From Dipteris shenzhenensis (lineage: Eukaryota > Polypodiophyta > Polypodiopsida > Gleicheniales): 64,000 nt of DNA. Below the pieces are notes generated by a model that searched no databases, had not been told where the DNA came from, and worked only from the letters and a program-made list of their open reading frames with translations. The stretch lies in the NCBI GenBank assembly GCA_047967505.1, contig CM106540.1, one strand, 5' to 3'. Numbering within the stretch: position 1 is the stretch's first letter; each line of letters starts with the position of its first letter. This document shows, piece by piece, positions 24,801 through 34,967 of the stretch. The position numbers and the translations under genes are program-made.

Positions 24801-27253
24801 CATTTTAGGAAAAGTTTGCTCTGCATGTTCAAGGTTATGTAGTTTATTTTTATTTTTGGAATTGTATTGAATGTTTTACAGCATAAGAGTCTACACATAG
24901 ATTGTACACCAATGTGGACACTTGGGGGAAATGGACCAAAGCTATGAAAATTCTCCCAAGTTCAAGCAAACAAGGGAAAAAGCCCTGTATTCGTTAGCTA
25001 TGTGCATGATGTTATCTTCAACGTCCAGTTCCTTGAGGATGATCTCCATCTTCCCAAGGTGGTAGTTGTACCTGCCATTCTGCAGTGCTGTTGGTAACCT
25101 GGAAGCAGCAAAATTACCCATGAAATATAGTATGTGGGAAGAAAGGGGTAATACAAGACTGCATAAAATATAACATTCCTCTAAGCTGTCTGTTATGTAG
25201 ATAATTTGAGTGGAGAAGGCGGTAGTGAATTTTTAAGTTGACCAGATGTACCAAGAGAGGCTAATATATTGTTTAAATAATCAAGATTCTGGAATAATTT
25301 ATATTCCCAAAAAGACAAGAAAGAAAGTATTTTTCGTTTTTGGAATTTCTGACATTGAGCATGTGATGGAGAATTTTTTAATTGAAATAATATTATTGTG
25401 TTTGAGCAGGTGAAAAGGGTTGCATTGCAATCTGGAACACGAACACCTGGAGAAAAGTGGGGGTCAAGAAGTTTCAAGAAAGCCCAATATCGGCATTTGC
25501 CATGTCTTATGATGGAAAATTTCTTGCTATGTAAAATTTCTCACTTATATTCTTCCAGTGTTACTACATGCTGTTGTCATTGCTCGAGAATGCAAGGTTT
25601 TTGTGAGTAAGGTTTCTATTGTTTCCACATAGAATGGTAGGTTTAAATTATATGTTACGGAGGGCAAGTGTTGCCATTGTCAGGATCATGGTAGAGGAGA
25701 GCCCCCCCCCCCCCAAAGATCACTTCATTAATTATGATTGAAAACCGCAAGAGCAAGCTCTAATGCGGGAGTACAACATGCCATGCATGAGAAGAAAATA
25801 AACAGCTCAAAAAGAGCTAACAAAAAATCGAAGGTGGAGGCTGAAAATGCCACCTTAACCTTGAAGAAGACTCAGAGAAGAAGGGAGATCCTCTCCAAAC
25901 TCTAAAGAAGATAGCCCTCCTGGCAGTAGCTGCTTTGGAAGATCCCTGCATGCTCGACCAGTGGCCATGAGAGTTAGAGGAGTTTCTATATCAGAGTGAG
26001 CTAATTTCTCATGCACACCTGGGGTCTCGAACAATCTCAATGTAGAAGTTGAATTTAAAATGAAATAATGTGCTGATTTGATAGAATTGTATGATTTTAC
26101 TTTACTGGTTAAATTAAGTCCACATGTTGTAGCCACTAAGCATCTCTCTTGGTTCTCCTGGCTGATCCCCCAAAAAATAGAAAGATTTCTTTCCTTTAAC
26201 GTCCGTGGTTCTCTTTCTCTCCATCCTCTTCCTCAATCATAGGGTTTACATGCATTGACATAATGATGACCTTGTGATATTAATAAGCCAGACAGGAGCT
26301 TCTAAGTTAAATATACTTGTGCAGGCTGCAAGAAATACCTTTAGGTTTGAGATGGTTCCAAATTGGGTTGGAGGATATTGAAAGTTTGTTTTTGTATGAT
26401 GAGGATGTACTTGCCATCTCTGTTCACATTTAAGTTTTATTATTCAATACTGTTGCAATTTAAATTATGGTTCTCATCCTGTGTTTCGTTTAGTTGTACA
26501 GACTACTAACAAGGAATTGCTATCCATTATGAGCTGCTGTGCTGATCCTTGATAATCTGTTTCCATTTCAATGTTGCATCAAGCATGTGCTGGTCATTTC
26601 AGGCTATAAGCAAATGAATGCTGTATTAAGTAGCATCCGACATAGGTTCTGGCTTTGCAATTGAAAATATTCTTATTATATTTCCACCTCTGATATGTTG
26701 CAGTGGGAGCTCAGAAGGGGATATCTCTATCATCTCAGTTGGCAAAATGACACTTCATCAGCGAGTCAAGAGAGCTCACATGATTTTTGTTACTTCTATG
26801 GAGTTCTCTCGCGATTGCAGGTGTGATATCCTTTTCTGCTTATTCAGTTCAGAGGAATTTTTTTTCTGTTTCAGATGTCTTTCATGTTCTTGAAGAATGA
26901 TAATTTTTTGCTTCGTTGCAGGGCCTTGCTTTCTGTATCTGCAGATTCAAGTGCACGGGTTACAGCCATTCAGGAGGTAAAACGGGAAGGTGAGTGCATA
27001 CTATTTCTGCTTGCAAATTCGAAAATATGCTCTCAAGTCTTCAATAAATCAAAGTTTTCCTTTTGGTATATCTCAAATACTTTTTTACAAATACTAACAT
27101 GAATAAGGATTTTCTACAGCGGGACGAATCCCTATGCTACTCTTCATATTAGTTGCGATCTTACTTGTTCTGTACATGGCAAAAGATCTGCTGTGGGGTG
27201 AAGTGCATGAAAGTTTAAGTGCTGCTATAACTCAGTCTAATTCAACAGATTGA
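18832..27253 (+). CDS. SEC12: SEC12-like Sar1 guanine-nucleotide exchange factor (ER membrane, COPII initiation)
   Basis: Ten exons: 18832-19095, 19939-20033, 20113-20263, 20356-20447, 20526-20625, 20715-20787, 25410-25530, 26704-26820, 26922-26989 and 27120-27253. The joined frame is 1215 nt (404 residues plus TGA), matching plant SEC12 proteins of about 390. The product is a WD40 beta-propeller that activates the GTPase Sar1 to start COPII budding. Visible features: RKYDLPLFCSAW near the N-terminus; the potassium-binding loop VILGGGGGVGDTGIQN (about residues 54-69); PYRMAVHPTGHG; AGGDDGHLRVFEWPSL; EAHKSIRDMDF; GPCRIWDLSTSAPVASLSLD; CRYSRDGTNP; and ISAFAMSYDGKFLA. A single C-terminal membrane helix (IPMLLFILVAILLVLYM) anchors it in the ER, leaving a short lumenal tail. 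All splice sites are GT-AG except intron 5 (GC-AG). Exon phases join without a break. Intron 6 is 4.6 kb and holds retrotransposon debris. PHF1 is the closest alternative, but the intact glycine loop favours SEC12 proper. Confidence 0.93.
20626..20714 (+). other. Non-canonical GC-AG intron (SEC12 intron 5)
   Basis: Exon 5 ends ...TTGGATCAG and the intron begins GCAAGA. The acceptor is TATTTGCAG before GCAGGGGAT. Using this GC donor keeps the frame and gives exactly the spacing between the RIW motif and the CRYSRDG motif seen in SEC12/PHF1 relatives. The GT donors nearby shift the frame or delete residues. The match to the known CAG|GC(A/T)AG(T/A) consensus of GC introns is good. Confidence 0.8.
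21060..22035 (-). pseudogene. Copia-2: rearranged copia pieces inside SEC12 intron 6
   Basis: On the minus strand, an integrase-like tail (LSRMELLRENNS, about 21640-21700) runs into an RT piece with YVDDLIIT (about 21475-21500). The RT end follows, with CRQLVGRLIYL, MYPHPDIAHAVG, QEPRESHLKVAKRILGYIKG (21100-21265). An RNase H piece (DTKSTSVYTFSLESRAITW then ALSSARVEYIAAAHA) lies at 21852-22034. That is upstream of the RT on this strand, whereas copia order puts it downstream. Two separate fragments or a rearrangement are therefore needed. All pieces carry stops. Confidence 0.8.
22976..23110 (-). repeat. Minus-strand copia-like primer-binding site and LTR end in SEC12 intron 6
   Basis: Read on the minus strand, the sequence gives a TATA-like GGATATATTC (about 23075), a CT-rich stretch, the LTR end CATTCCCACCA (to 22986), then TTGGTATCAGA (22975-22985). 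The last matches the initiator-Met tRNA primer-binding site typical of plant copia. It probably belongs to Copia-2 or a relative. The LTR start was not found. Confidence 0.6.
23111..25409. other. Remainder of SEC12 intron 6; no gene, includes a run of 20 G
   Basis: Open frames of 65-120 codons occur on both strands but show no domain and no splice-consistent continuation. A run of 20 G residues lies at 24721-24740. The region is probably decayed retrotransposon LTR and leader sequence. Confidence 0.5.
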
Positions 27254-27342
27254 TCGCAACTGCACATGCTCCTGGGAGAGTTTTGTGAGAATTGATTCTG
27301 TATAGCAAATAACATGTCTTCTTTTGTGCCTGCCTAGTGAGG

Positions 27343-27348
27343 AATAAA
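27343..27348 (+). terminator. Candidate polyadenylation signal of SEC12
   Basis: AATAAA lies 90 bp after the SEC12 stop codon, within the usual range of a plant 3' UTR. The signal is weakly constrained in plants, so this is only a candidate. Confidence 0.45.
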
Positions 27349-28477
27349 AATGGCAAGGTTACATACAATGTGCCAAAGATTGCTGGGTCATTCTTCTAAG
27401 TAGACATCTGCAACTCTTAAGTTTGGGACGGAGGTGTGAGTCGGCCATGATCTCATTTGCTTTGTCAGCATGCATCTCTCAATTATCATATCAAGTGGGG
27501 TCTTCCTTTTTTGGTACTAGATAGTCTTCAGTTTGGTAACTGGTTACATGATTGCATGACCCAAAGTTGTGGACCTTAGTTCACCATAAATATAGGAGAC
27601 CATTATATGCCATGCCCTGGCATTTAATGGGAAATGCCAGTGGATGCTATTTAGTGGGAAACACCAGTTTTGGCTTCTTGATTGTTTAGCTGTGACCATG
27701 TCCATATCCTGAGGGATACGTCATGGTTAAAGAGTATATACTGAAGACTTACTCCAATGATCGCCAGATCAAAGGTTGCATACCCATTTCTTTGTATTTA
27801 TTACAATTTCAAGAACCATCTTTTTATATTGAAATGCTATGTCAATTCTGATTTCAATGAATGCATCAATGTGTTTCGATTCAGACATTGACTAGGCTTC
27901 TGTGGACAGTTATTTTCAGCTGCATGGATGTCTGCACATAATTGTTAATGTCCTTAAATTACTTGCAGTGAGAAAGACTTAAAGAGTGTCTGGCACTCCA
28001 TGATTATGACTTCTGAGATTATTACGTTTAATGCAAGGTGGCAGTGAATTGATCTAATATAGAATATAGGTTTTTTGCTTGGGCTCAGTGCTGCTTGCTC
28101 TTTTGCAAATGCTGAATGCTTTATGCTTAACCCTCAATTCAGCAAAACAGGTTCTTGAAGACTTTGACCTTTTTTGAATTTATGGCAAGGTGAGATTCAC
28201 TGAGAGTTTTTATTTGGCCAAATATATACTTGCTGTGTTCATTGGCCTTTGTCAGATTTATAGGTGGCAGTCAAGGAATGAAGTATGAGTGTCTCTTTTT
28301 ACTTTGCAATGTGATCAAAACAAAAGGAATTTGTAGGTACTAGCATTTCTGTCTCGGAAATCAAGCCTTTGGTTATATACTTAGATATGAAATCGCCTTT
28401 CTAGAATGTGGCAGTTACACTGGCCTCAAAGTTTCTCCGAGTTTGAACTTTTACTGTTGAGGTGAGCCACGTGCCAG

Positions 28478-28511
<34 letters not shown>

Positions 28512-29300
28512 CCCCCCTCCCTTTTCTACCCCCATTCGATGTCTTCTTCATCAACCTTAGATATGAGGTGAGAAGATCTACCATGGGAGTTTTGGAATTA
28601 ATTTCTTCCACTTTACCTTTGTCATTGCCATGTTCTTGACTAGAAGTCTGCAAATGTCAACTTTTTCTACCTAGTAATAACCCTTATAAGCTCACAAAGC
28701 CTTGGAGTAAGAACTTGATTACTAGTTGAACTTTGGGTAACCAAATAAGAACATAACGAAATGGACCATCTGTAAAATGTGTATATGGACGAGGAAAAAA
28801 GAAATAAAGTTGTAATTTATCTAGACAAAAGAAATTTCTATTAATGGTAAAAAAGACGCATACAAATACAAAATCCGTGTGGCGCTAATCAAGAAGGAAA
28901 ACAGAAGGGGTTTTAAAAACTAGCTGCGAATAGCTTATTTTCAGAGAACCTAGCTCATTGCCCATGGAATCTATGAAACAAAGGCCAGCAACTAGGATGG
29001 GCAACTATCCATACAACAAATTCCTCGCTTTCTGTATACATTGAAGACACCTTACATGCCAAGCCATGCAAAAATGCACTGACCTCTCAATGGTTCTTCG
29101 AGATCTTAACGTTTACTAGATGGCGATGAGGATCGCTTCCGCGGGAACCTCGTGGGCTCCCATCACCAAGCTATAGCGGCCTCCCATCACCAAACTACAG
29201 TGGATGACCAAGATGTTCCAAGTAATGATGCTGGACATCGTCTCCCAAATACTGTCCTCTGGTGAAGAGACAAAATCTATTAGGAAGGAGGAGTCACAAA
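27349..29300. other. Stretch downstream of SEC12 with no further gene
   Basis: No coding similarity was seen. It contains a (CT)n-plus-C microsatellite at about 28479-28517. A short imperfect tandem repeat of CTCCCATCACCAA lies near 29155-29200. Confidence 0.5.
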
Positions 29301-30270
29301 ATGTGCCTTCTTGTTTTCTTGTTTTTTCTATCTTCTAATTTTATTTTTCTATATTTATATCACTTCTTTATGTCCTATTTTAATTTCCTCTATTTTTCGT
29401 TATACTTTTCTTGTCTTAAAATTTCTCAAATTTCCTTGTAATTTTTACTTCTCTCTTAAGTTCTTTTCTCCTTATTTGTTTATTGATGTTACTTAATTTT
29501 TTCCTTTTATTCATATTTTCTTAATTGTTTCTTTCTTTTTATAAAAAAAATAAAAAATCAACAAACCCATTTTTTCCTAAATTTTCTCGTATTTTCTTCT
29601 ATTTTGCCAAATTTTTCTTAACTATCTTTTAAAATTTACTCCGTTACCTTTAATCCTATTCACCACCTAATCTATCCCTATTCTATCACCTCCTAACCTC
29701 CACCATTTCATTGCACGCCTTTCTCTCTATCTCGCGACTCTACAACTACCCTCTATCCTAGCCTATTTAATCCATGCCTCTCTTCTATTCTGCCCACTTC
29801 CAAAGCCCTCACCATTATTACGCCGCCTACCCCTACTCTGATTCACTGCTCTCTTCTCTAATTCTTCCTGCCATCTCTCGTGTGTTGCACCTCCCCTCGT
29901 CTCAATTTCTCCATCAGGGCTTTGCTGTGCCCTTGAGTCCTTGCAGTTTGTGCCCCTTCTTGGGTGGTTTGCCAAAGCCTTGCTTGCTGTCGATCTTTGG
30001 ATCCTATAAGATGGCGTGATTGTCTCAATGGAGAAAGTGTGGACATCCTTATCAGCCAAGTTGCCATACCCCAAGTGAAGTGTTGCATCCTTTGCATCCT
30101 CGCCATGATCTAGAGGGCCCCCTGCCAGATCCTCCGTGCTATGGGGAAGCTCTAGAGATAGTGTGGGATCATCTCAAGATCACTCTTTGTGTATCAGTGG
30201 CATCTCCCATCAGCACGCACTTGCTTAGCCATGGGTTGATAGGCAATTCTGTGGGCAACCATCCATAAGA
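29301..30270. other. T-rich then mixed non-coding stretch
   Basis: 29301-29660 is T-rich. Open frames at 29763-30106 on both strands have no recognised domain. No evidence for a gene. Confidence 0.45.
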
Positions 30271-30366
30271 GATTTGTAATCTTACATGCCCGGTGACTGC
30301 TCCACAATCACGGCCAAAGATTTGTAATCTTACATGCCCGGTGACTACTCCACAATCACGGCCAAA
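30271..30366 (+). repeat. 48-bp tandem duplication
   Basis: GATTTGTAATCTTACATGCC begins at 30271 and again at 30319. The two 48-bp units differ at very few positions, indicating a recent event. It has no coding context. Confidence 0.93.
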
Positions 30367-32329
30367 ATCTAGAGATGACCTCTTGGGGCACTTGTTGCTC
30401 GATCCAATGTTGTTCCCTTCGAGGGTTCCAGGTAGTTGCCTCCAATTGAAGATGATAAGCACTACGTGTCATGTACAAGAAGGGAGCCTCGATGCATCTC
30501 TCTGAGTGACCTACTTTGAAAGACAAAAAACACTCACCCAAATCCATTTCACCTCGTGAAGGGGCTTGCCTTCCACAATCCAAGGGACCACTATGACCAT
30601 CTTGACCTAAAGCGATTGGAGTTGGGTCAATGTGGTCAAGTCCATGCCAAACAACCCACTTCTTTGATCCTTTTCCGCTCAAGCAAGTCTAAGGCCCCAT
30701 CCAACTTTGGGTCACCATTAGTCTCTCACAAGCTCCACTAGGTCATGCCTGAAGCAAAAGGATCTAAAGGCTCTGTGCAAATATTGCATCCTCAAGGGCA
30801 CCCCCATCATGGCATCATAAACCCAAAGATGCATACCATAGCTCTTTTAGGAAGCTAGTAGTATGAGATCTCACCTTAGACTCTTAGAGTGTTGGAAGCT
30901 CTTGCTTCAAAGAGGGCTTCTTAGGAACGCCCTTGCATAGGAGGCTAGTGGCAATAGTGTCATTGGCAAATCTTCTTTGAGGCCCCCCTTACTGGGAAGG
31001 GATAACTATTGATGAAGAGTCTACTTAGATTTTGGTAGCATCTATCTTGGAGACTCATTCAGGCCATCCCTTGATGTTGTGAGGAGTTCGAGTGCCAGTC
31101 CCTTCTCTGGCATCCAAAGCTTCAGGAATCAATGGATACACATTGGTCGGCACAGTGGGATAGTGGCCAGGCCAAATATTTTGGAGCATGGAGTCATCTC
31201 TGCATCAAGACAGAGGCACATGCACGAGCCCTCTCTCACCTAAGGGGTAGGCATGTGGATGATAGAGATAGACTCTGCTATCCCTAAGTCTTGGAGGCAT
31301 AGTTTGCACAAAGCGTTAGCTCCCATTTTGTGATTGCAATAAAGCTACATCTTCATTGAGTGCGTAGTAGCAAGGGGACTTCGCGGTGGTGACTTGGTGT
31401 GGAGGACCATGAGAGCATACTAGCGACAGTGGGCATGAGAGCGGATCTTGATCAGTAGATGATCTATTATGACTGTATTGAGGTTGATGTTTATTTATAT
31501 GGACATTCTATTGAGTTTCTAGATGATGGTTACTTATATACTATCATTGCATTTGGTTACTATCATTATATTGAGGATGCGTCATTTGAAGACTTTGTCA
31601 AAGGTTGTTTTGAGTTCCTATCAATGTATTGATTTTCTCATTTTATATTTCAATATTAACTTAAAGGATATATGTTTTAAATTTATTAGTGCATCTCAAT
31701 GTAGACAGGTGTTTACCATTGTGGTTCTATCAAAAAATTGGAGGGCCATTAGGAGCAGATCATTGAGGGCCACGTACCATACCCAAGAGCTCGAGTGGAT
31801 GTACCTTGACTTCATGCACTGCACCAATATTGTGTTGGCCGAGTTGATTTGAGTGGATGTGAGCAAGTATTGAGTGGTGAGATTGAGCAAAAGATTGGCA
31901 AAAGCTCATTGGAAGATTTGAAGGCTGTGGAAGGAAATTGGCTCATGCGTTGGCTGTCGTTGGAGACATTCCACTGAGTTGGAGTTCATCATACTAGTGG
32001 TGGCAGACAATGAGTTTGATTTCATTCTATCGCTAGAATTAATGAGTACATAGTGTTGGGATTTCAATTTGTCACATTGATTCAAATTGGTTTTGCTATC
32101 AATTCTAATTTTTTAATGAGTGGTTATTATTATTGGGAATTGTATGCTACTAAAACATTGTATATCGGTCAAATTCATCTCATTGGAACTGGCTTAGTAA
32201 TTTATCTTGTTCATTGACGATCTATCATAGGTTGGATAATAGACAGCTTCTACTTCTACAAGAATTTCTATTTCAAAATAGTGGTAGGAAAGGGAGCTTA
32301 GCACTACATTGTAGATCACATGTCATGAT
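30367..32329. other. Stretch with no recognised gene
   Basis: Several frames of 60-110 codons lack any known domain, and stops are frequent. The right part precedes Gypsy-2 and may include more decayed gypsy sequence that I cannot recognise. Confidence 0.4.
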
Positions 32330-33240
32330 TGCTGACAGAAGAAGAGCTAGAGGGAATAGAAGATGACTTACTAGATTCCATATTGTTTCATATTAATGAT
32401 GTTATCGAATGGTGTGTAGACATCATTGGGCATTTAATGATAGGGAGACCACTCCCTAAATTGAGCCTAGTGGATGCTAAGAAGTTGATCTTAAAATCTA
32501 CCCCCTACAAATTGACAGCAGTAGTTTAGATATACAAGATGGGAAAAGATCATATAGTACTAAGCTATGTTATGCCTTATGATGTCATGCCAATTATTAG
32601 AGAAGTCCATGAAGGCATGGCAAGAGGTCACTTTGCTGATGAAGAAATAGCAAGAAAAATCCTCTTGACAGGATATTGGTAGCCAACACTTTGGGCACTA
32701 TGTGAAGAGATGTGATGTATATGCCAAAGAACAATTAAACCGCAATACACAGTTGTTGCATAGAAAACATTTGAAAAATGGAGGATTGATTTTGTGGGAC
32801 CCATACATCCTACTGCAAAGGGAATACATTCCTGTTACATCATTGTGGCCAAGGATTATTTCACAAGTGGTATGAATCTAAAGTAGTAAGAAAAGTAGAT
32901 GCCAAAAGCACATCAAAGTTCTTGTATGAGAATGTGATTACATGATATGGATGCCCTATTGAAATTGTGTCAAAAAGAGGCACATATTTCATCAATGAGG
33001 TGATCAAGGAACTTTCGATTGGCTTTATAGTTATCCATAGAGAAAACATAGCCTACTATCCCAAGGTAATGGACAAGTAGAGTCCAACAACAAAATACTA
33101 TGCATTGTCCTCACCAAGATAGTGGATCCAAAGTACTATGCATTGTCCTCGACAAAATACTATGCATTGTCCTCACCAAGATAGTGGATCCAAAGTGATA
33201 TGATAGGGAAAGATTTAGGCCTTTTCATGATGTGTCTCAT
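32330..33240 (+). pseudogene. Gypsy-2: RNase H-integrase linker and integrase N-terminal half
   Basis: The frame at 32329-32529 contains DDLLDSILFHIN, EWCVDIIGHLMIGRPLPKLS and DAKKLILKSTPYKL. It continues with YKMGKDHIVL, VMPIIREVHEGMARGHF and ARKILLTGYW (about 32535-32680), the region leading to the integrase zinc finger. Integrase core signatures follow: WRIDFVGPIHPTAKG (about 32782) and IIVAKDYFTSGMN. A later part shows the SK/QGT-type strand only in decayed form. Stops and frameshifts abound. A 110-bp region near 33085-33195 has a tandem duplication of ACTATGCATTGTCCTC. The linker is clearly related to the last block of Gypsy-1 (15520-15590). Confidence 0.78.
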
Positions 33241-33420
33241 GAATCCACTCTAAGTATCAAAATTTCTCTTGGATATATTAGACTTTTCCTTTTAGTGTGT
33301 GTTTTGGGGATCTTAAGTTCTATTGTTTAATGAAACTTCAATTGATGTCCTTTTTTGGAGCACTTATGCACCTTACATATTTAAAAAGCAAAAAAAAAAG
33401 CATGAACTTATGAAAAAAAC

Positions 33421-34780
33421 AATATCAAAATTGTACCAAACTTTGTGAGCACATGGGTCTTGGTTATTTCAATGCATAACCTTTGGAGCATGGTACATGG
33501 CAGAAAACATAAAAATATGCGTGTCTTACGACACAAACGATATCACAATCCAACAAAAATTTGTGAGTACATGCATCTTAGTTATTTAATGCTTTTTCAA
33601 AGTATCGTAGTCATCAAAGATATGCACATGATGGTGGAAGTGCAACAATGCATATTGTTTGGAGCAATTATGCATGGTACATGGCAAAAAACATGAACAT
33701 ACACATGTCTTATGACACAAACGATATTGAACTCCAACCAAAATTTGTGAGAACATGTATCTTAGTTATCTTAAGACTTTTACAAAGTGTCATAGCCATT
33801 AGAAAGATGCGCATTATGGTAGGAGCACAACAATGCATATTTTTTGAAGCACTCATGCATGGTGCATGGCCAAAAACCAAAAAATATGCACGTCTTACAG
33901 CACAAATGATATCAAAATCCAACCAAAATTTATGAGAACATGGTTCTTACTTATTTTAAGACTTATGCAAAGTATCATAGCCATCAAACACATGGGCATC
34001 ATGGTAGGATCACAACAATGCATATCTTTTGAAGCAATTATGCATAGTAGATGGCAAAAAAAAAAGGAAATACGCATGTATTATGACACAAATGATATCA
34101 AAATCAAACCAAAATTTGTTATAATATGGGTCTTGGTTATTCAAATACTTGTGCAAAGTATTGTAGCCATTGGACAAATGTGCATGATGGTAGGAGCGTA
34201 ACACCCTGTACCTTTTTTGGGGCACTTATGCATGCATGGCAAAAAACACAAAAATATGCATGTCTTAGGATACAAACAACATAAAAATTCAACCAAAATT
34301 TGTGAGTGCATGAACCTTAGTTATTTCAAGACTTGGGCAAAGTATCTTAGCCATTGGACACATGCGCATGATGGTAGGAGCACGACAATGTACCTTTTTT
34401 GGAGCACTTATGTATGGTACATGGCAAAAAACACGAAAATACGCATGTCTTATGACACATGATATCGAAATCCAACTAGAATTTGTGAGCATAGGTATCT
34501 TAGTTATCTTAAGGCTTGTGAAAAGTATGGTAGACATCAAACACATTCGCATGATGGTAGGAGCACAACTCTTTGGAGCACTTACGCATGGTACATGGCA
34601 AAAAATACAAACATACGCACGTCTTACAACACAAATGATATCAAACTCCAACAAAAATTTGTGAACGCATGTATCTTAGTTATCTTAATACTTGTGCCAA
34701 GTATCATAGGGTTCAAAATTATGCACATGATGGTAGAAGCACAACAATGTAACCTTTTTAGAGCACCTATGCATAAACGT
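33421..34780 (+). repeat. Satellite array 2: about 184-bp monomers, same family as array 1
   Basis: The phrase CCAAAATTTGTGAG or a close variant recurs near 33561, 33744, 33929, 34115, 34299, 34482 and 34659 (spacings of 177-186 bp). Each monomer runs: AAATGATATC, AACCAAAATTTGTGAG, TTAGTTATCTTAAGACTT, GCAAAGTATCATAGCCAT, ACACATGCGCATGATGGTAG, GAGCACAACAATGCATAT, GCATGGTACATGGCAAAAA, CGCATGTCTTA. The same order of motifs is present in array 1. The array ends directly at the GC-rich motif cluster that flanks transposase copy B. Confidence 0.9.
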
Positions 34781-34784
34781 GTCC

Positions 34785-34875
34785 TAAACTAGCTCAATGG
34801 TTGATTGTCCTAAACGTGCCCTAAACCAGCCCGGTGATTGAAATTATGACTGTCCTAAACTAGCGCGGTGGTTGA
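34785..34875 (+). repeat. Left cluster of GC-rich motif flanking transposase copy B
   Basis: Three copies lie about 36 bp apart: CTAGCTCAATGGTTG (about 34789), CCAGCCCGGTGATTG (about 34826) and CTAGCGCGGTGGTTG (34860-34874). Each is preceded by GTCCTAAAC- or GCCCTAAAC-like sequence. The last is the exact reverse complement of 37213-37227 on the other side of copy B. Confidence 0.75.
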
Positions 34876-34967
34876 AAATTGTTTTGCTTCATTATATACT
34901 TTAATTAGACTGTGTTTTGTATTCTTTTAGTAGTAGCAAAAAGGGGGCTCATTGTTTTGTTGTTCCC

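Noticed and set aside
18832-27253. Identification of the WD40 gene as PHF1
   Set aside because: PHF1 is a relative that has lost the SEC12 glycine-rich loop; here VILGGGGGVGDTGIQN is intact and the N-terminus reads like SEC12.
33421-34780. CRISPR-like regular repeats
   Set aside because: Whole monomers are repeated with no unique spacers, in a plant nuclear context; this is a satellite.
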